The notes under the pieces were generated by a model that saw nothing but the letters and a program-made list of their open reading frames with translations, had not been told where the DNA came from and did no database searches. From Delphinapterus leucas (Eukaryota; Chordata; Mammalia; Artiodactyla; Monodontidae), in NCBI RefSeq assembly GCF_002288925.2, contig NW_022098022.1, forward strand, positions 824,023-888,022: 64,000 nt of DNA. Direction: 5' to 3'. Position numbers and translations under genes: made by a program. Positions 45,481-55,899 of this stretch are shown here, piece after piece. Within the stretch, counting starts at the first letter, position 1. Each line of letters starts with the position of its first letter.

Positions 45481-45609
45481 GAATGCTGTTAGACAAAGGC
45501 TCTCTGAAGCAAAACATCCTCCATTGAAATCATTTCAAACGATGACAGCTCAGCCACTTCTTTTGTTGTTGTCGTTTTTCTCCATTCAGCTCACATCTCC
45601 GAATTAAGC

Positions 45610-47270
45610 AAATAGTTAAGGAAAAAGGAAATACAAGTTTGTGCCATTATGGCATTGGCTAATCAGGGAGGATGGCTACAGAGAATGAAAGGCTCAGGAT
45701 TCTCCTTGCATATACTTACAAGATGACCAGGAGAAAGTTAGCGATTCAATCTCAATGAATTAAAATTGAAAACCAAAAGACTCATTCATTACCAGCATAG
45801 AAATAAGCAGTAATTTATCTGGGGCTACAAACCAAATAACTACTCACTCAGAATTAGCTGTTCCCTAACTCCAAACATTCACAACACCATTTCCAGCTCT
45901 AGGCAAATACGCAATGTATTTTCCTGCCTCACCATAGCTTCTCGTGCTTTGCATTATCATTTGATATAATATAATAAGCTCCTTACCTTGCGCAAAAGCT
46001 TTAAGATCTCTATTCTCTTTACTCTTCCTCTGAAGACATCACAAATAAATCATAAGGTGTGCCCTTAGCTTGTAAAAGAGCAAGGGAAAACCACCTTAGT
46101 CAATCTCTCTGAACATGTTCATGGGCTCATGACAAGTTCCAGTTGGGGTACTGATGTAAGTTTGTCATGCAAATTGATGCTGTGACAATTTATAGGATTC
46201 TATCACTCCTATCATATGGGCCTCACGTAAAGCATGCAACAACTAAAAGAAAAAACTGCTTAAAAAGCCTGCATCATTATTTTAACCCATGGGACTACAT
46301 TTCTTAGGTTCGTATCCAAAAAAGTTGCATGTGTGTGTGTATCTGGATATCATAATGTTGGCACAATTAAACTTATTAATAAAGAGTTTATAGTGAAGAA
46401 ATGCTTCTCAAAAATCATATTCACCTTTCAAAGAACACGCTAAATACTGCATATAAGAATAAACAGTGCTGTCTCTTTCACTATTACACTAATCTTAATG
46501 ACTATTTGAAACTCAACGCAGGAAAAAGTCCATTTCATTATACACACCAGCATAATCTTCACTGGGTGTGATAGAAGATCAAAGACAAACCAACCAACCA
46601 ACCTCTCCATCAACCTACGTTCCTAAACCACAAAACTTCTTGCTCTTCTCATACCTGTATTTTGGGGGGGCAGGGTGAAGCAGAGCTTCAGCAGGGGGTT
46701 GGGGGAACAGCCATGGCTGGGGATCAGGGGACTGGATGAGGGTGGCAGCCATAGGGAACACTGGCAAGGGAGCAATAACTAGGGGGGCAGGACTGGCCTT
46801 GAGAGGCTAAAGGCAGCTAAGCCCACAGCCCGCTCTGTGGCCTCTGTCTAAGATCCAGAGATGGCCTAAATTTGTGTATCATCTTGTCCATGTTTGGAAT
46901 ATGTACTAATTACAAGGCAAACAATGAGGGGTGATTTGGAGGATTTTATGACTTTTGGAAAATGAATTCTTGATCAAATCTAGGAAAAAAATGTAATGGC
47001 CCAAATCACAAATGCTATGTTTTATGTTTTAAATTGTTTTGTATTGTCAGTTAATTCGTATGACAATATTAAAAATGATAGTCACTTTAGTATTTTGTGC
47101 GTAAAACTAACCAACACTGGAAAAAATCTAAATAGTATACTAATAACAAATTTCAAGAAATTACAAAGAGAACACATCTGATTTGTATATACTAATGGCC
47201 TATGTTCACTGGCAAAGAAGTAATTTTTAGTTCATGATGTGACTATTTAATGATATTATGGGTATATTTT
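45610..47270. other. Unassigned sequence
   Basis: No gene or named repeat. A G-rich patch lies at 46660-46800 (ggggggg, ggggg, ggggg runs) and a short (CCAA)n near 46593-46606. Confidence 0.4.
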
Positions 47271-47285
47271 GAACCCAAGCACATA

Positions 47286-47494
47286 ATTTTTTTTTTTTTT
47301 TTTTGCGGTACGCGGGCCTCTCACTGTTGCGGCCCCTCCCGTTGCAGAGCACAGGCTCCGGACGCGCAGGCTCAGCGGCCATGGCTCACGGGCCCAGCCG
47401 CTCCGCGGCATGTGGGATCTTCCCGGACCGGGGCACGAACCCGTGTCCCCTGCATCGGCAGGCGGACTCTCAACCACTGCGCCACCAGGGAAGC
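47286..47494 (-). mobile_element. CHR-type tRNA-derived SINE, minus orientation
   Basis: Full-length copy with poly(T) at 47288-47304 on plus and its head 'gcgccaccagggaagcccc' at the right. The target duplication 'cccaagcacata' (47274-47285 and 47495-47506) is perfect. Overlapping frames on both strands are SINE by-products. Confidence 0.97.
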
Positions 47495-47514
47495 CCCAAG
47501 CACATATTTTTAAT

Positions 47515-50165
47515 ACTCTGTTAAGCAAATACATTTTGCCTGTGGAGAATGTTACAGACATTAGTTTGGCCGATGGATGTCACCACATCTTCTAGTTACA
47601 ACTCAGTCCTGTAATTACTCTGCACTCAGAGGTCCCGCTGAAGCCCAGGGTTTTCTCAAAGAACTTCATGGGGGACATCAGTGAGAAAGAGGACAAAGCA
47701 GCTGTGAAACCTGCTTTTATAAACATGGTGTTAGGTAAAAAATCTAAAACCCAAAACAGGTCATGCTAATAAGGAAGTGAAAGCAAACTGTGTTCCTACT
47801 TGAGAATTTAGAATTAAGTATATTTTCATAAATGGGGTAAGAAGTTTCACTGTCTGGAAAACAGATCTGGATCAGACAACCTCAAGTGCCTTGATTATAA
47901 CACCAAGAACTGGAGAAATTCAAGGTTACGAAGAAACAAAAATAGAAAAATGGATATAATACTATTTTGCTTTATGGAGCACATTTCTGCACAGTGTTTA
48001 TCTACCTCAGTCAATGCTGCTTCGAAGGATAAATGTCTCTGAAACAGGAAAAAGAACAACTCACCCCACATTAAATTAAGGCATCAGAGTCGGATCTTTA
48101 GTCACTCAGGTATTTTAAGTGGCTGAAAATATCAGGTTCCCAAAATAATCAATAAAGATTATGAATCGGTTCATTGATACAAGCCTAAAAATTCCCAAGA
48201 TCTTTAAAGAACAAACTCTATGTTTCTAAGGTAATGAAGTTTATCTCTATTACACTGCAAAGTGTGTTTAAAATGGTCACCTTAAAACTGGAAGATTATG
48301 AATTAAAAAAAAATGTAAAACGATGAAATTTCTGGGGTTTCTGAACACCTGCACCAGAAATGACTGTGCTTGGTGATAGCTGCCGTTTTATGAAATCTAG
48401 TAGGAAGTCCAAATGGAGAAAAACAAAGATGTTCAGGACGCTAAATTTTCAGCGTGCCTTTTCTCTTTTCCCCTGCTATGAAGGTTCTAACAAGAGGGAA
48501 GGGGATTTACGGACTACAAGACCACCTGGCTGCCATTATGTAGAGCTGAGGCCTCAGCCACTGTAACAGCTAAATGGTCTTTGCAGGAGGGTGCGGGCAG
48601 TCGTGGTGGTCCCAGGGGAGGCCTGGGCTCACACAGAAGCACCCCAGACAGCACCTGGCACAAGCTAACACTGTAAAGGTGGCTCTGAACACTGGTTGTT
48701 GTGAATAAGTAGAGAGAAACAGTAGAGTAGTTTAATTCCCCTTAAATTCCCTTTGAAAAATGGGGTATGTCTTGTGTCCCTTAATTTAAAATCCTAAGTC
48801 TCATTTTGATCATTTGTAAGAATATGTATTTCCACTCATACTGGACTTTGCTTTTATAGCAAATACAGCCAGGATTGGTGTAATTGGCTTAATGAACTTT
48901 ACCATTAATTATATATTCTGTTAATCTCTCTGCACGTCAGTTGGAAAGGTTGACCCCATCGAGCTAGGTCTCTGGTCCCAGGGCCTGCTCTCAGGAGCTC
49001 AGAGATTTCTGCTAGGACTACCACCCCAGTGCACCTCATTAGGACTGGCTGCCTGGGGTTCTGTGAGGCTGAATACTTCCCTGGTGCCCCGTCCGTCCTG
49101 CTGCAACTTATTTGTTTTGTTTCTCATCTCAGGATCAGCTTGCCTGTGCCTTCCAACGTGACAATTAACTAATTTCATCAATCTAATTTAACCTCGTGCT
49201 GCAGTGAGCAGACTCTAGGAGGGGCCCTGGGGTCACCTCTAGGTTCCGTCTTCCCCTGCTGGCGTCCTCTGTTCCTCATGAAATCCCAGTTTTCATCATA
49301 GATTTCTGGAGAAAATGCGCTCCCCTCTCTTTCTGAAATGGCAAGTAAATTCTATTTTCTCAGCCAACTTAGATGGACAGATGGTGGCTGCCTCCATGGC
49401 TGTGGCGAGGATGGTGAAGTGTGCTCTAGGCTTTGTGGGAAAGGGTTTTAGGATTGATTAGTGATGTCTCCCCCGGGTCAAAAATGGCCCCATATTTGCT
49501 GACTTTGCCACTATTTCATAGAGCGGGAGGTTAATAGTAGGTAGCTGCCTAGTGTGTCTGCATATCAGCTCACAATTTTACTACTTTTAGGGTAACCAAA
49601 ATTGTCAAAATTACATATAGAATACTCACAGAGAAAGGTTATATCTTTCATTAAAATGAAAATGTAATTTTGGGCAAGATTTGACTTTTCCTGGTCAAAT
49701 TCAGAGTGCTCGGTTAATTGTATCCATGGCATTCTTAGATGCTGATTCAACAGATTCTCCCCGAGCCATAGCTTTTCTTCCCAGAGGCATTTCCCTCAGT
49801 TCTAGACTGGTCCCTACAAGTCCTTGAGCTGCTGACTTTAGTATCAGAGGAGAAAGAGAGGCACAGAGTAAAGTGGGAACAAGGGACATGAGTAGGAAAA
49901 GAAAAATATGCTGGAACAGGAAAAGTGGTCAGTGAAACCGAAGTAATGAAACTAATGTTCTGCAAATGGAAGGTCCTCTCCGATGGCAACTGCAACCCAC
50001 ACTGAACCAGGGTAATGGGGCTGAGAAAACACGGGCCTCCCGAGAAGACTAGTCTGGAGGAGGACACATTTGCTTGTATAATATAAGCTCTAGCGTATCT
50101 ACTAGGGAGAAAAATCAGTGTTATTTTCACAGTCATAAATTGGATCCTTACCTGTAATTTTAAAA
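47515..50165. other. Unassigned sequence
   Basis: No gene or named repeat recognised. The minus frame at 49747-50214 (155 codons) has no motif I can name. Confidence 0.35.
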
Positions 50166-50170
50166 AGAAA

Positions 50171-50721
50171 TGAAAAATTGCAAATTGTATACCTGATAAG
50201 GGGTTAATATCCAAAACACATAATCAGCTCATACAACTCAATGGCAAAAAAAAAAAAAAAAAATCTGATTTAAAAATGAGCAGATGATCTGAATAGCCAT
50301 TTTTCCAAAGAAGACAAATAGATCATGGCCAAAAGATAACATGAAAATGCTCAACATCGCCCATCATCAGTGAAATACACGCCCAAACCGCAATGAGGTA
50401 GCACCTCACACTTGTCAGAACGGCTACCATAAAAAAGACAAGAGATAACGAGGGTTGACGAGGGTTTGGAGAAAAGGGAAGCCCTGTGCCCTGTTGCTGG
50501 GAATGTAAATTGGTGCACCCACTATGGAAACCAGCATGGAGGTCCCTCAAAAAATTAAAAATAGAACTACCATATGATCCAGCGTTTCCACTTCTGGGTG
50601 TTTATGTGAAGAAAATGAAACGCTAACTCAAAAAAATATATGCACCCTAATGTTCACTGCAGCATTGTTTATAATAGCAAAGATGTGGAAACAACCTAAG
50701 TACCCACTGATGGATGAACGG
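50171..50721 (+). mobile_element. Old LINE-1 ORF2 tail, left part of a split copy
   Basis: 'ttgcaaattgtatacctgataaggggttaatatccaaaac', 'catttttccaaagaagacaaatagatcatggcc', 'gcaatgaggtagcacctcacacttgtcagaacggc', 'actaccatatgatccagcgtttccacttctggg' and 'acccactgatggatgaacgg' follow the L1 order also seen at 36.87-37.40 kb. The copy is broken at 50721 and resumes at 51251. Confidence 0.9.
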
Positions 50722-51250
50722 GCTGATTTAGGCAGAGAGTATCATAGAGCATTTGGTGTGAATGCTTGAACAAGGATGCTCTCTCTTTCTTGTTGGATGT
50801 AAGCAAGGAAGCATACACCCCAGGAACAGCTGTAGCCCTTTTGGACCCCTAGAGGCGGAAGGGTTAGGGTGAGGCCAACCCCATAGGTGGCAGAATAGAG
50901 AGATAAAAAGAATTCAGACCCTTGATCATATGGTTGGTTGGGCTGTTGGATCAAGGCTCTCCAGAACATAATGTTACCTCTGGCCTTTATGAATATGTAA
51001 GCATATACATTTCCTTTGTTATGTAAGCACTACGAGGTAGGATTTCTGTTACTTGAAACAGAAAAAATCTGGGACAGAGGCAAACACCCACCCCTGTCCA
51101 AACTGGTGTTCCTTTGCAGTGAAGAGAACCATCCCAAAAGCTGTCATGATATCAACTCATCCGTCTTGCTCACAGGGATACGTCCAATGTCTACCAAAGT
51201 AAGTGGCACATGATAGACATTCAATAAAGTTTTCCTAATGAAAAAAAAAA
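50722..51250 (+). mobile_element. Poly(A)-ended insertion inside old LINE-1, source unknown
   Basis: About 530 bases interrupt an otherwise continuous L1. The block ends with 'gtggcacatgatagacattcaataaagttttcctaatg' plus ten A's (AATAAA at 51223-51228, A-run 51241-51250), so it looks like a reverse-transcribed copy of a polyadenylated RNA. The middle (about 50935-51060) resembles the end of an old mammalian LTR-type repeat. The last part resembles an L2 or MIR terminus that could supply the poly(A) signal. No long frame is conserved. No target duplication is visible, beyond a shared 'gatg'. Confidence 0.6.
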
Positions 51251-51805
51251 GATGCTGTGTATTTATACAATGGAATATTACTCAGCCACAAAAAAGAATG
51301 AAATCTTGCCATTTGTAACAACATGGATGGACCTTGAAGGCATTATGCTAAATGAAATAAGTTAGACAGAGAAAGACAATTGCCATATGATCTCATTTAC
51401 TGTAGAATCCAAAAAACCAAAAATCCCAAACTCTGAGATACACAGAACAGATTGGTGGTTTGCCAGAGGCGGGAGGTGGGCAGGTGGGCACAATGGGTGA
51501 AGGAGTCAAAAGATGATACAAACTTCCAGTTATAAAATACATGTGTCATGGGGATATAAGGTATAGCTCTGTGACTGAAGTTAATAATACTATGTTGCAC
51601 ATTTGAAAGTTGCTAAGAGAGTAGATCTTAAAAGTCTCATGACAAGGACAAAAATCTGTAACCATATGTGGTGATGAATGTTAACTAGATTTATTGAGGT
51701 GATCATTTCACAATACATACAAATATCGAATCATGATGTCATACACCTGAAATTAATATAATGCTCTATGTCAATTATACCTCAATAAAAAAAGAAATAA
51801 AAACT
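51251..51805 (+). mobile_element. Old LINE-1 3' end, right part of a split copy
   Basis: It resumes with 'gatgctgtgtatttatacaatggaatattactcagccacaaaaaagaatgaaatcttgcc' and proceeds to the L1 terminus 'gtcatacacctgaaattaatataatgctctatgtcaattatacctcaataaaaaaag'. Confidence 0.9.
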
Positions 51806-51942
51806 AAACAAACCCCAAATCTTCGCTTTCGTAACAGCAATAATCTGGTATAAGACAAAGTACTGGGCTCAAGACTGAGATAGAGTCTTTGGATGCAGTT
51901 TCAGAATCAAACATATCCATCTGTCTCTTTGCATGCCCACCA

Positions 51943-51962
51943 TTCATTCATTCATTCATTCA
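51943..51962. repeat. (ATTC)n microsatellite
   Basis: Five ATTC units (attcattcattcattcattc). Confidence 0.95.
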
Positions 51963-52745
51963 AAGAAAATGTGGAGAGCTTTGATATAATGAACCAGTAA
52001 ATTGGTGGGAGGGTTATTTGAGAGGCTGGAATGCTTAAAATATAATGAAGGTGCAAGGGGAAACTGCTCTGATGAATTACTGGCTCTAAAAGAAGAAATT
52101 GTGCATGCTTATGGGAAACTCTGTGAAAGTGAAACATAAATGTAAAACAGACTATCTGGACCTTTCATAAAAAATGTCTCAAGTGGTCCTGTGTGTCCTC
52201 ACAGTTATTCTCAGTTTTCCCTGATCTAGTGCAGCTCCGCCATTTTTTATCACCCTTGTAAGAATATTCCCCAGACTGTGGTGAGAGAACCACAGTTGTA
52301 GATGCTTTGACAGTGGTTATTCTAACCTTGACCTGAAGTGAGTAAGAACTTCTTACCAGGAGGTAAGAAATTACTAAAAACTTAAAAATGATCCAAAAAG
52401 TGTTATCCAGCACATAATACTGGGCATGAAATATGGGTTGATTTCCTTCTTGTTTTTCTTAGATTTTAGTAAAGTTTTTAGCTTCCAGGATGCCTGAGGC
52501 CATATGTCTGATGTCCATGGCAAATCAGACAATTCCACCGTTCTTTCCATCCATTCCTCTGGTACAGGATATGTGGGCTTCTGGTCATGCATTCTTTATA
52601 ACTATATTGTCCTTTGCTGAAATATGAGCTAATTTCTGAAGGATAAGAAAAAATTAATCATTGAGTGGTTACTGAGGATTTGTGTAGAGAAGTTCAGGAG
52701 AGGAAAAGTGCTAAAACAGGAGATGGTGTCTCAGAGCAAGGGACT
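51963..52745. other. Unassigned sequence
   Basis: No named repeat. A minus frame at 52374-52592 (72 codons) has a mixed composition but no motif or strong splice signal that I could support. Confidence 0.35.
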
Positions 52746-52749
52746 GAAA

Positions 52750-53235
52750 GAGGCCAGGGTGATTGTTTGGATCATCTAATGCTGCATATAGCAAATCACC
52801 CCATTAAGTGAATGGCATAAAACGACCATTGGTTCTGGTCACAGATTCTCAGGGTCAAGAATTTGGACACGACACCGTGGGGATGGCTGGTAGACCTAAA
52901 GGCTGGAGACTGGAATGATCTGAAGGCTGGTCGTTCATATGCTGTTGGCTGACGGCCTCAGTTGCTCTTTATCTCGGCCTCTCCATGAGGTCTCTTTGAA
53001 TGGGCTAGGTTTGGACTTCCTCACAACTTAGTGGTTCATTTCCCAAAGGATGAATCCCCAAAAGAGAAGCCAGGTGGGAGCTGTATTCCTTTAAAATGAC
53101 CTGGCATCAAAAGTCACACAGCATCACTTCTGCCCTAATCTATTGTTTGCAGCAGTCATCAACCTGCCCGAGTTCAAAGGGAAGGTGAATAGAGTCCACC
53201 TCTTGATGGAGAATGGTAAACGGGAATGTTCTAGA
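52750..53235. mobile_element. Old interspersed repeat, LTR- or DNA-type, family unnamed
   Basis: The order 'taatgctgcatatagcaaatcaccccattaagtgaatggcataaaac', 'cagattctcagggtcaagaatttgg', 'ggctggtagacctaaaggctggagactggaatgatctgaaggctgg', 'cctctccatgaggtctctttg', 'gacttcctcacaactta' and 'agtccacctcttgatgg' matches a widespread mammalian repeat (..gtaacaaatcaccccaaaacttagtggcttaaaac..). I recognise the pattern but am not sure of its family name. Confidence 0.65.
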
Positions 53236-53289
53236 ACAGCATGAGTCTAGAGATAGTATTGTGGCTCCTTCTGGAAAATACAATGCAGC

Positions 53290-54050
53290 AGTAATTGAAG
53301 TACAGGAGCCAGTGGGAAAGTGGCTCAAAATGAAGCTGGTGAGGTAGGCAGGGATCAGATTATTCAGAATATTGTATGTTACGTTAAGACTGTTGGTCTT
53401 TTTTCTAAAGCACATGGAAAGTCATTAAGAAGTTTACGCACAGGAATATCAAACTAAGGTTTGCTATAGCACAGATAATAGACTGGAAAGTAGTAAAATT
53501 GGATATGAAGAGCCCAGTTAAGAAATTAGGGTGCTTAATAAGGCAAGATGTAGGTGAGTTTGGACCAGGGATACGGCAAGAGATAGAGAGCAGTGAACAG
53601 ATTTAAGAAATATATGAGGGAAAATCTAGCGGGTCTGGATATGAGGAATGAGAGACAGGGTGCTATGAAAAATGACTCCCAATGTCTGGGTTGTGCAACT
53701 GTGAGTGTGGTGGTGTCTATCACCAAGGTAGGGAGAACTGGAAGATCATCAGGGTTTGAGGGGAAGATCCTGAACTCACTTTTGAGCATCAGAGAGATAT
53801 GATTGCACATGTTCAAGTGTGCAGTGGGAATCAAGGGCTGGATGCCCAAGGAGAGGCCAGGGCTGGAGGTCTGGATTTGAGTCATCCAAGTATAGGCAGT
53901 AGTTGTAGCTGCTAACATAGATAGGGTTTTCTTGAGAGTGTAAACATTCGATACAGAATGTTGGCTGAATATAGAAAGGCAATTCTGCAAAGTGGCTAGG
54001 GAAGGTGCTGCAGAGAAATTAGAGGGAAACTGAAGACGGAAGCCAAGAGA
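53290..54050 (-). mobile_element. LINE-2 ORF2 region with reverse-transcriptase relic, minus orientation
   Basis: The plus strand is the complement of L2 ORF2: 'gaggtaggcagggatcagattattcagaatattgtatgttacgttaagactgttgg' and 'acatggaaagtcattaagaag' onward. On the minus strand the frame at 53776-53982 contains CLYLDDSNPDLQ, with YLDD at plus coordinates 53881-53892. That is the position of the L2 reverse transcriptase Y-x-D-D active-site motif. Other stretches are frameshifted, so this is a dead relic. Confidence 0.78.
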
Positions 54051-55670
54051 AAAGGCCCATAACTCCTGATCCTGTAGAACGCATCTAAGGCTTTACATCA
54101 GATGAGGTCTAAACGTGTTCATTCCGGGATAAGACAACTTCTTAGCATGAGATCCAGGAACTTGCTTAATGAACTAAAAGGTTTTGTTGCTGTTATAATT
54201 TTCTAATATTTCACACTAAAAATAAAAAATGATAAAAGTGGTATGCATTTCATAAAGCATAATGTAATACTGTGCTATATGAAGCACAATATTATTTTTT
54301 CCACTAAAGGCATCAGAAAATAAGAGAGAGGATGTTTCAATGTCGAGTTGAATATCAAGCCTTTCCTCAGGAACATAGTTCATACTATCTTTTTCTTTGA
54401 AAAGTCAAATTTTAATTACTTTATTTTCATCTACAGCACTTTTTGTAACACATCAGCTGATAATTATTTATTTCTAAACTAGAAAATCCTGTATGTATTG
54501 GAATATGCATAATTATGTATGTAACATACATGAAAATGTTCTTCAACCATATTCCGATAATTTCTCTAAAGCACATTTCCATGACCAGATGGTCAATTTT
54601 TAAGACATTTACATATATATGTATATGCATGTATTTTGTATGCATGCAGGGATACTATTAAACATAATGTGAATGTCTTTTCCAGAATGAAATTCAATTC
54701 AGTGACTCTAAATTAAAGAGAAGAAAAACGTAATGCTTCATTATACTTTTACAAAGAGCTATATTGTTTATCAAGACTAGCCTATTTTTAACGTAAGCCA
54801 ACCACAATATGGTTACAGATCCAAAATTCCTCATATCTGTTGACTTACAAAAATAAATGTACTTTTCCACTGGCCTTAAAATAATGAGAATAAGAAAAAA
54901 GGTTAAGTTTTAAAAGGTCTGGTTTCTTTTTTTCAGTATTCATAAATGGATTAACTAAATAAAACCATATGTTATGTTTAAAACGCTTAATGGAGCAGCA
55001 AACATATGCACTGAGAAATATTTTTCAAAGTCAAATACCTATAAGGTTAAAAGTAGTTTCAAGAGAATTGCACATGGCCAAAAAGAAGGTGTAGGATTGT
55101 AAAGCTAATCACTGCTTTATAAAACGTTGGAGCAGTTGACAAATGTAGTGACTGATAAACTTTAGTGGGATATAACTGCCCTAGTCAACCTCCAGAATAC
55201 AGTGACTAAATAACAAGAAAACAAAGTCAGTATGTCATTATGCATGTAACAGTGGTGTGTCAACTCCCAAAGAAAAATTTAAAAAATCAAATCATTATGG
55301 GAAAACCAAATTTCACTTAATTTTAAATGTATTCTTATAATTAATTATAAGATATTTTATCAAAATGATTAACATGCATATACGTTTAGTGAGTTTTAAG
55401 CTGGTGTCCCATCATGGGTATAATATATTCGGTCTAATTTTATTTCCAAACTTTTATACTGAGTTGTCTAACTTCAGGGGAATTGGGAAGAAGCACAGGC
55501 TGTATGCTTAGATCACAGTGTTCCAAACTGCAAGAAAACGCTGGTAGCCCACCTGCTTATACTACTGTATACATAGTGTTCTCTTCTAAGAATCCTGATA
55601 AGATGGACTTGAAACATAATTGTAATTAGAGAGGCTGAACTGTCAGGAAGTAGGTGGGTACTTAGTCATC
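54051..55670. other. Unassigned AT-rich sequence
   Basis: Strongly AT-rich, with scattered short TA tracts (54607-54650). No gene or named repeat. Confidence 0.4.
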
Positions 55671-55683
55671 AAGAATACCTGCT

Positions 55684-55883
55684 AGGGCTTCCCTGGTGGC
55701 GCAGTGGTCGGGAGTCCACCTGCCGATACAGGGGACGCGGGTTCGTGCCCCGGTCCGGGAAGATCCCACGTGCCGTGGAGCGGCTGGGCCCGTGAGCCAT
55801 GGCCGCTGAGCCTGCGAGCCGGAGCCTGTGCTCCGCAACGGGAGAGGCCACAACAGTGAGAGGCCCGCGTACCACCCCAAAAA
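55684..55883 (+). mobile_element. CHR-type tRNA-derived SINE
   Basis: Full-length plus copy with head 'gggcttccctggtggcgcag' and box B-like 'gggttcgtgcccc'. The body ends '..aggcccgcgtaccaccccaaaaaaa'. The 13-bp target duplication 'aagaatacctgct' (55671-55683 and 55884-55896) is perfect. The A-tail is short. Confidence 0.97.
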
Positions 55884-55899
55884 AAGAATACCTGCTGAC

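Noticed and set aside
46660..46800. Possible G-quadruplex from several G-runs
   Set aside because: The runs of three or more G are separated by about 18 bases at the key place, so the canonical four-run pattern with loops of seven or less is not met.
49747..50214. 155-codon minus-strand frame
   Set aside because: No motif or domain, no convincing splice signal, and it runs into LINE-1-adjacent sequence. Likely chance.
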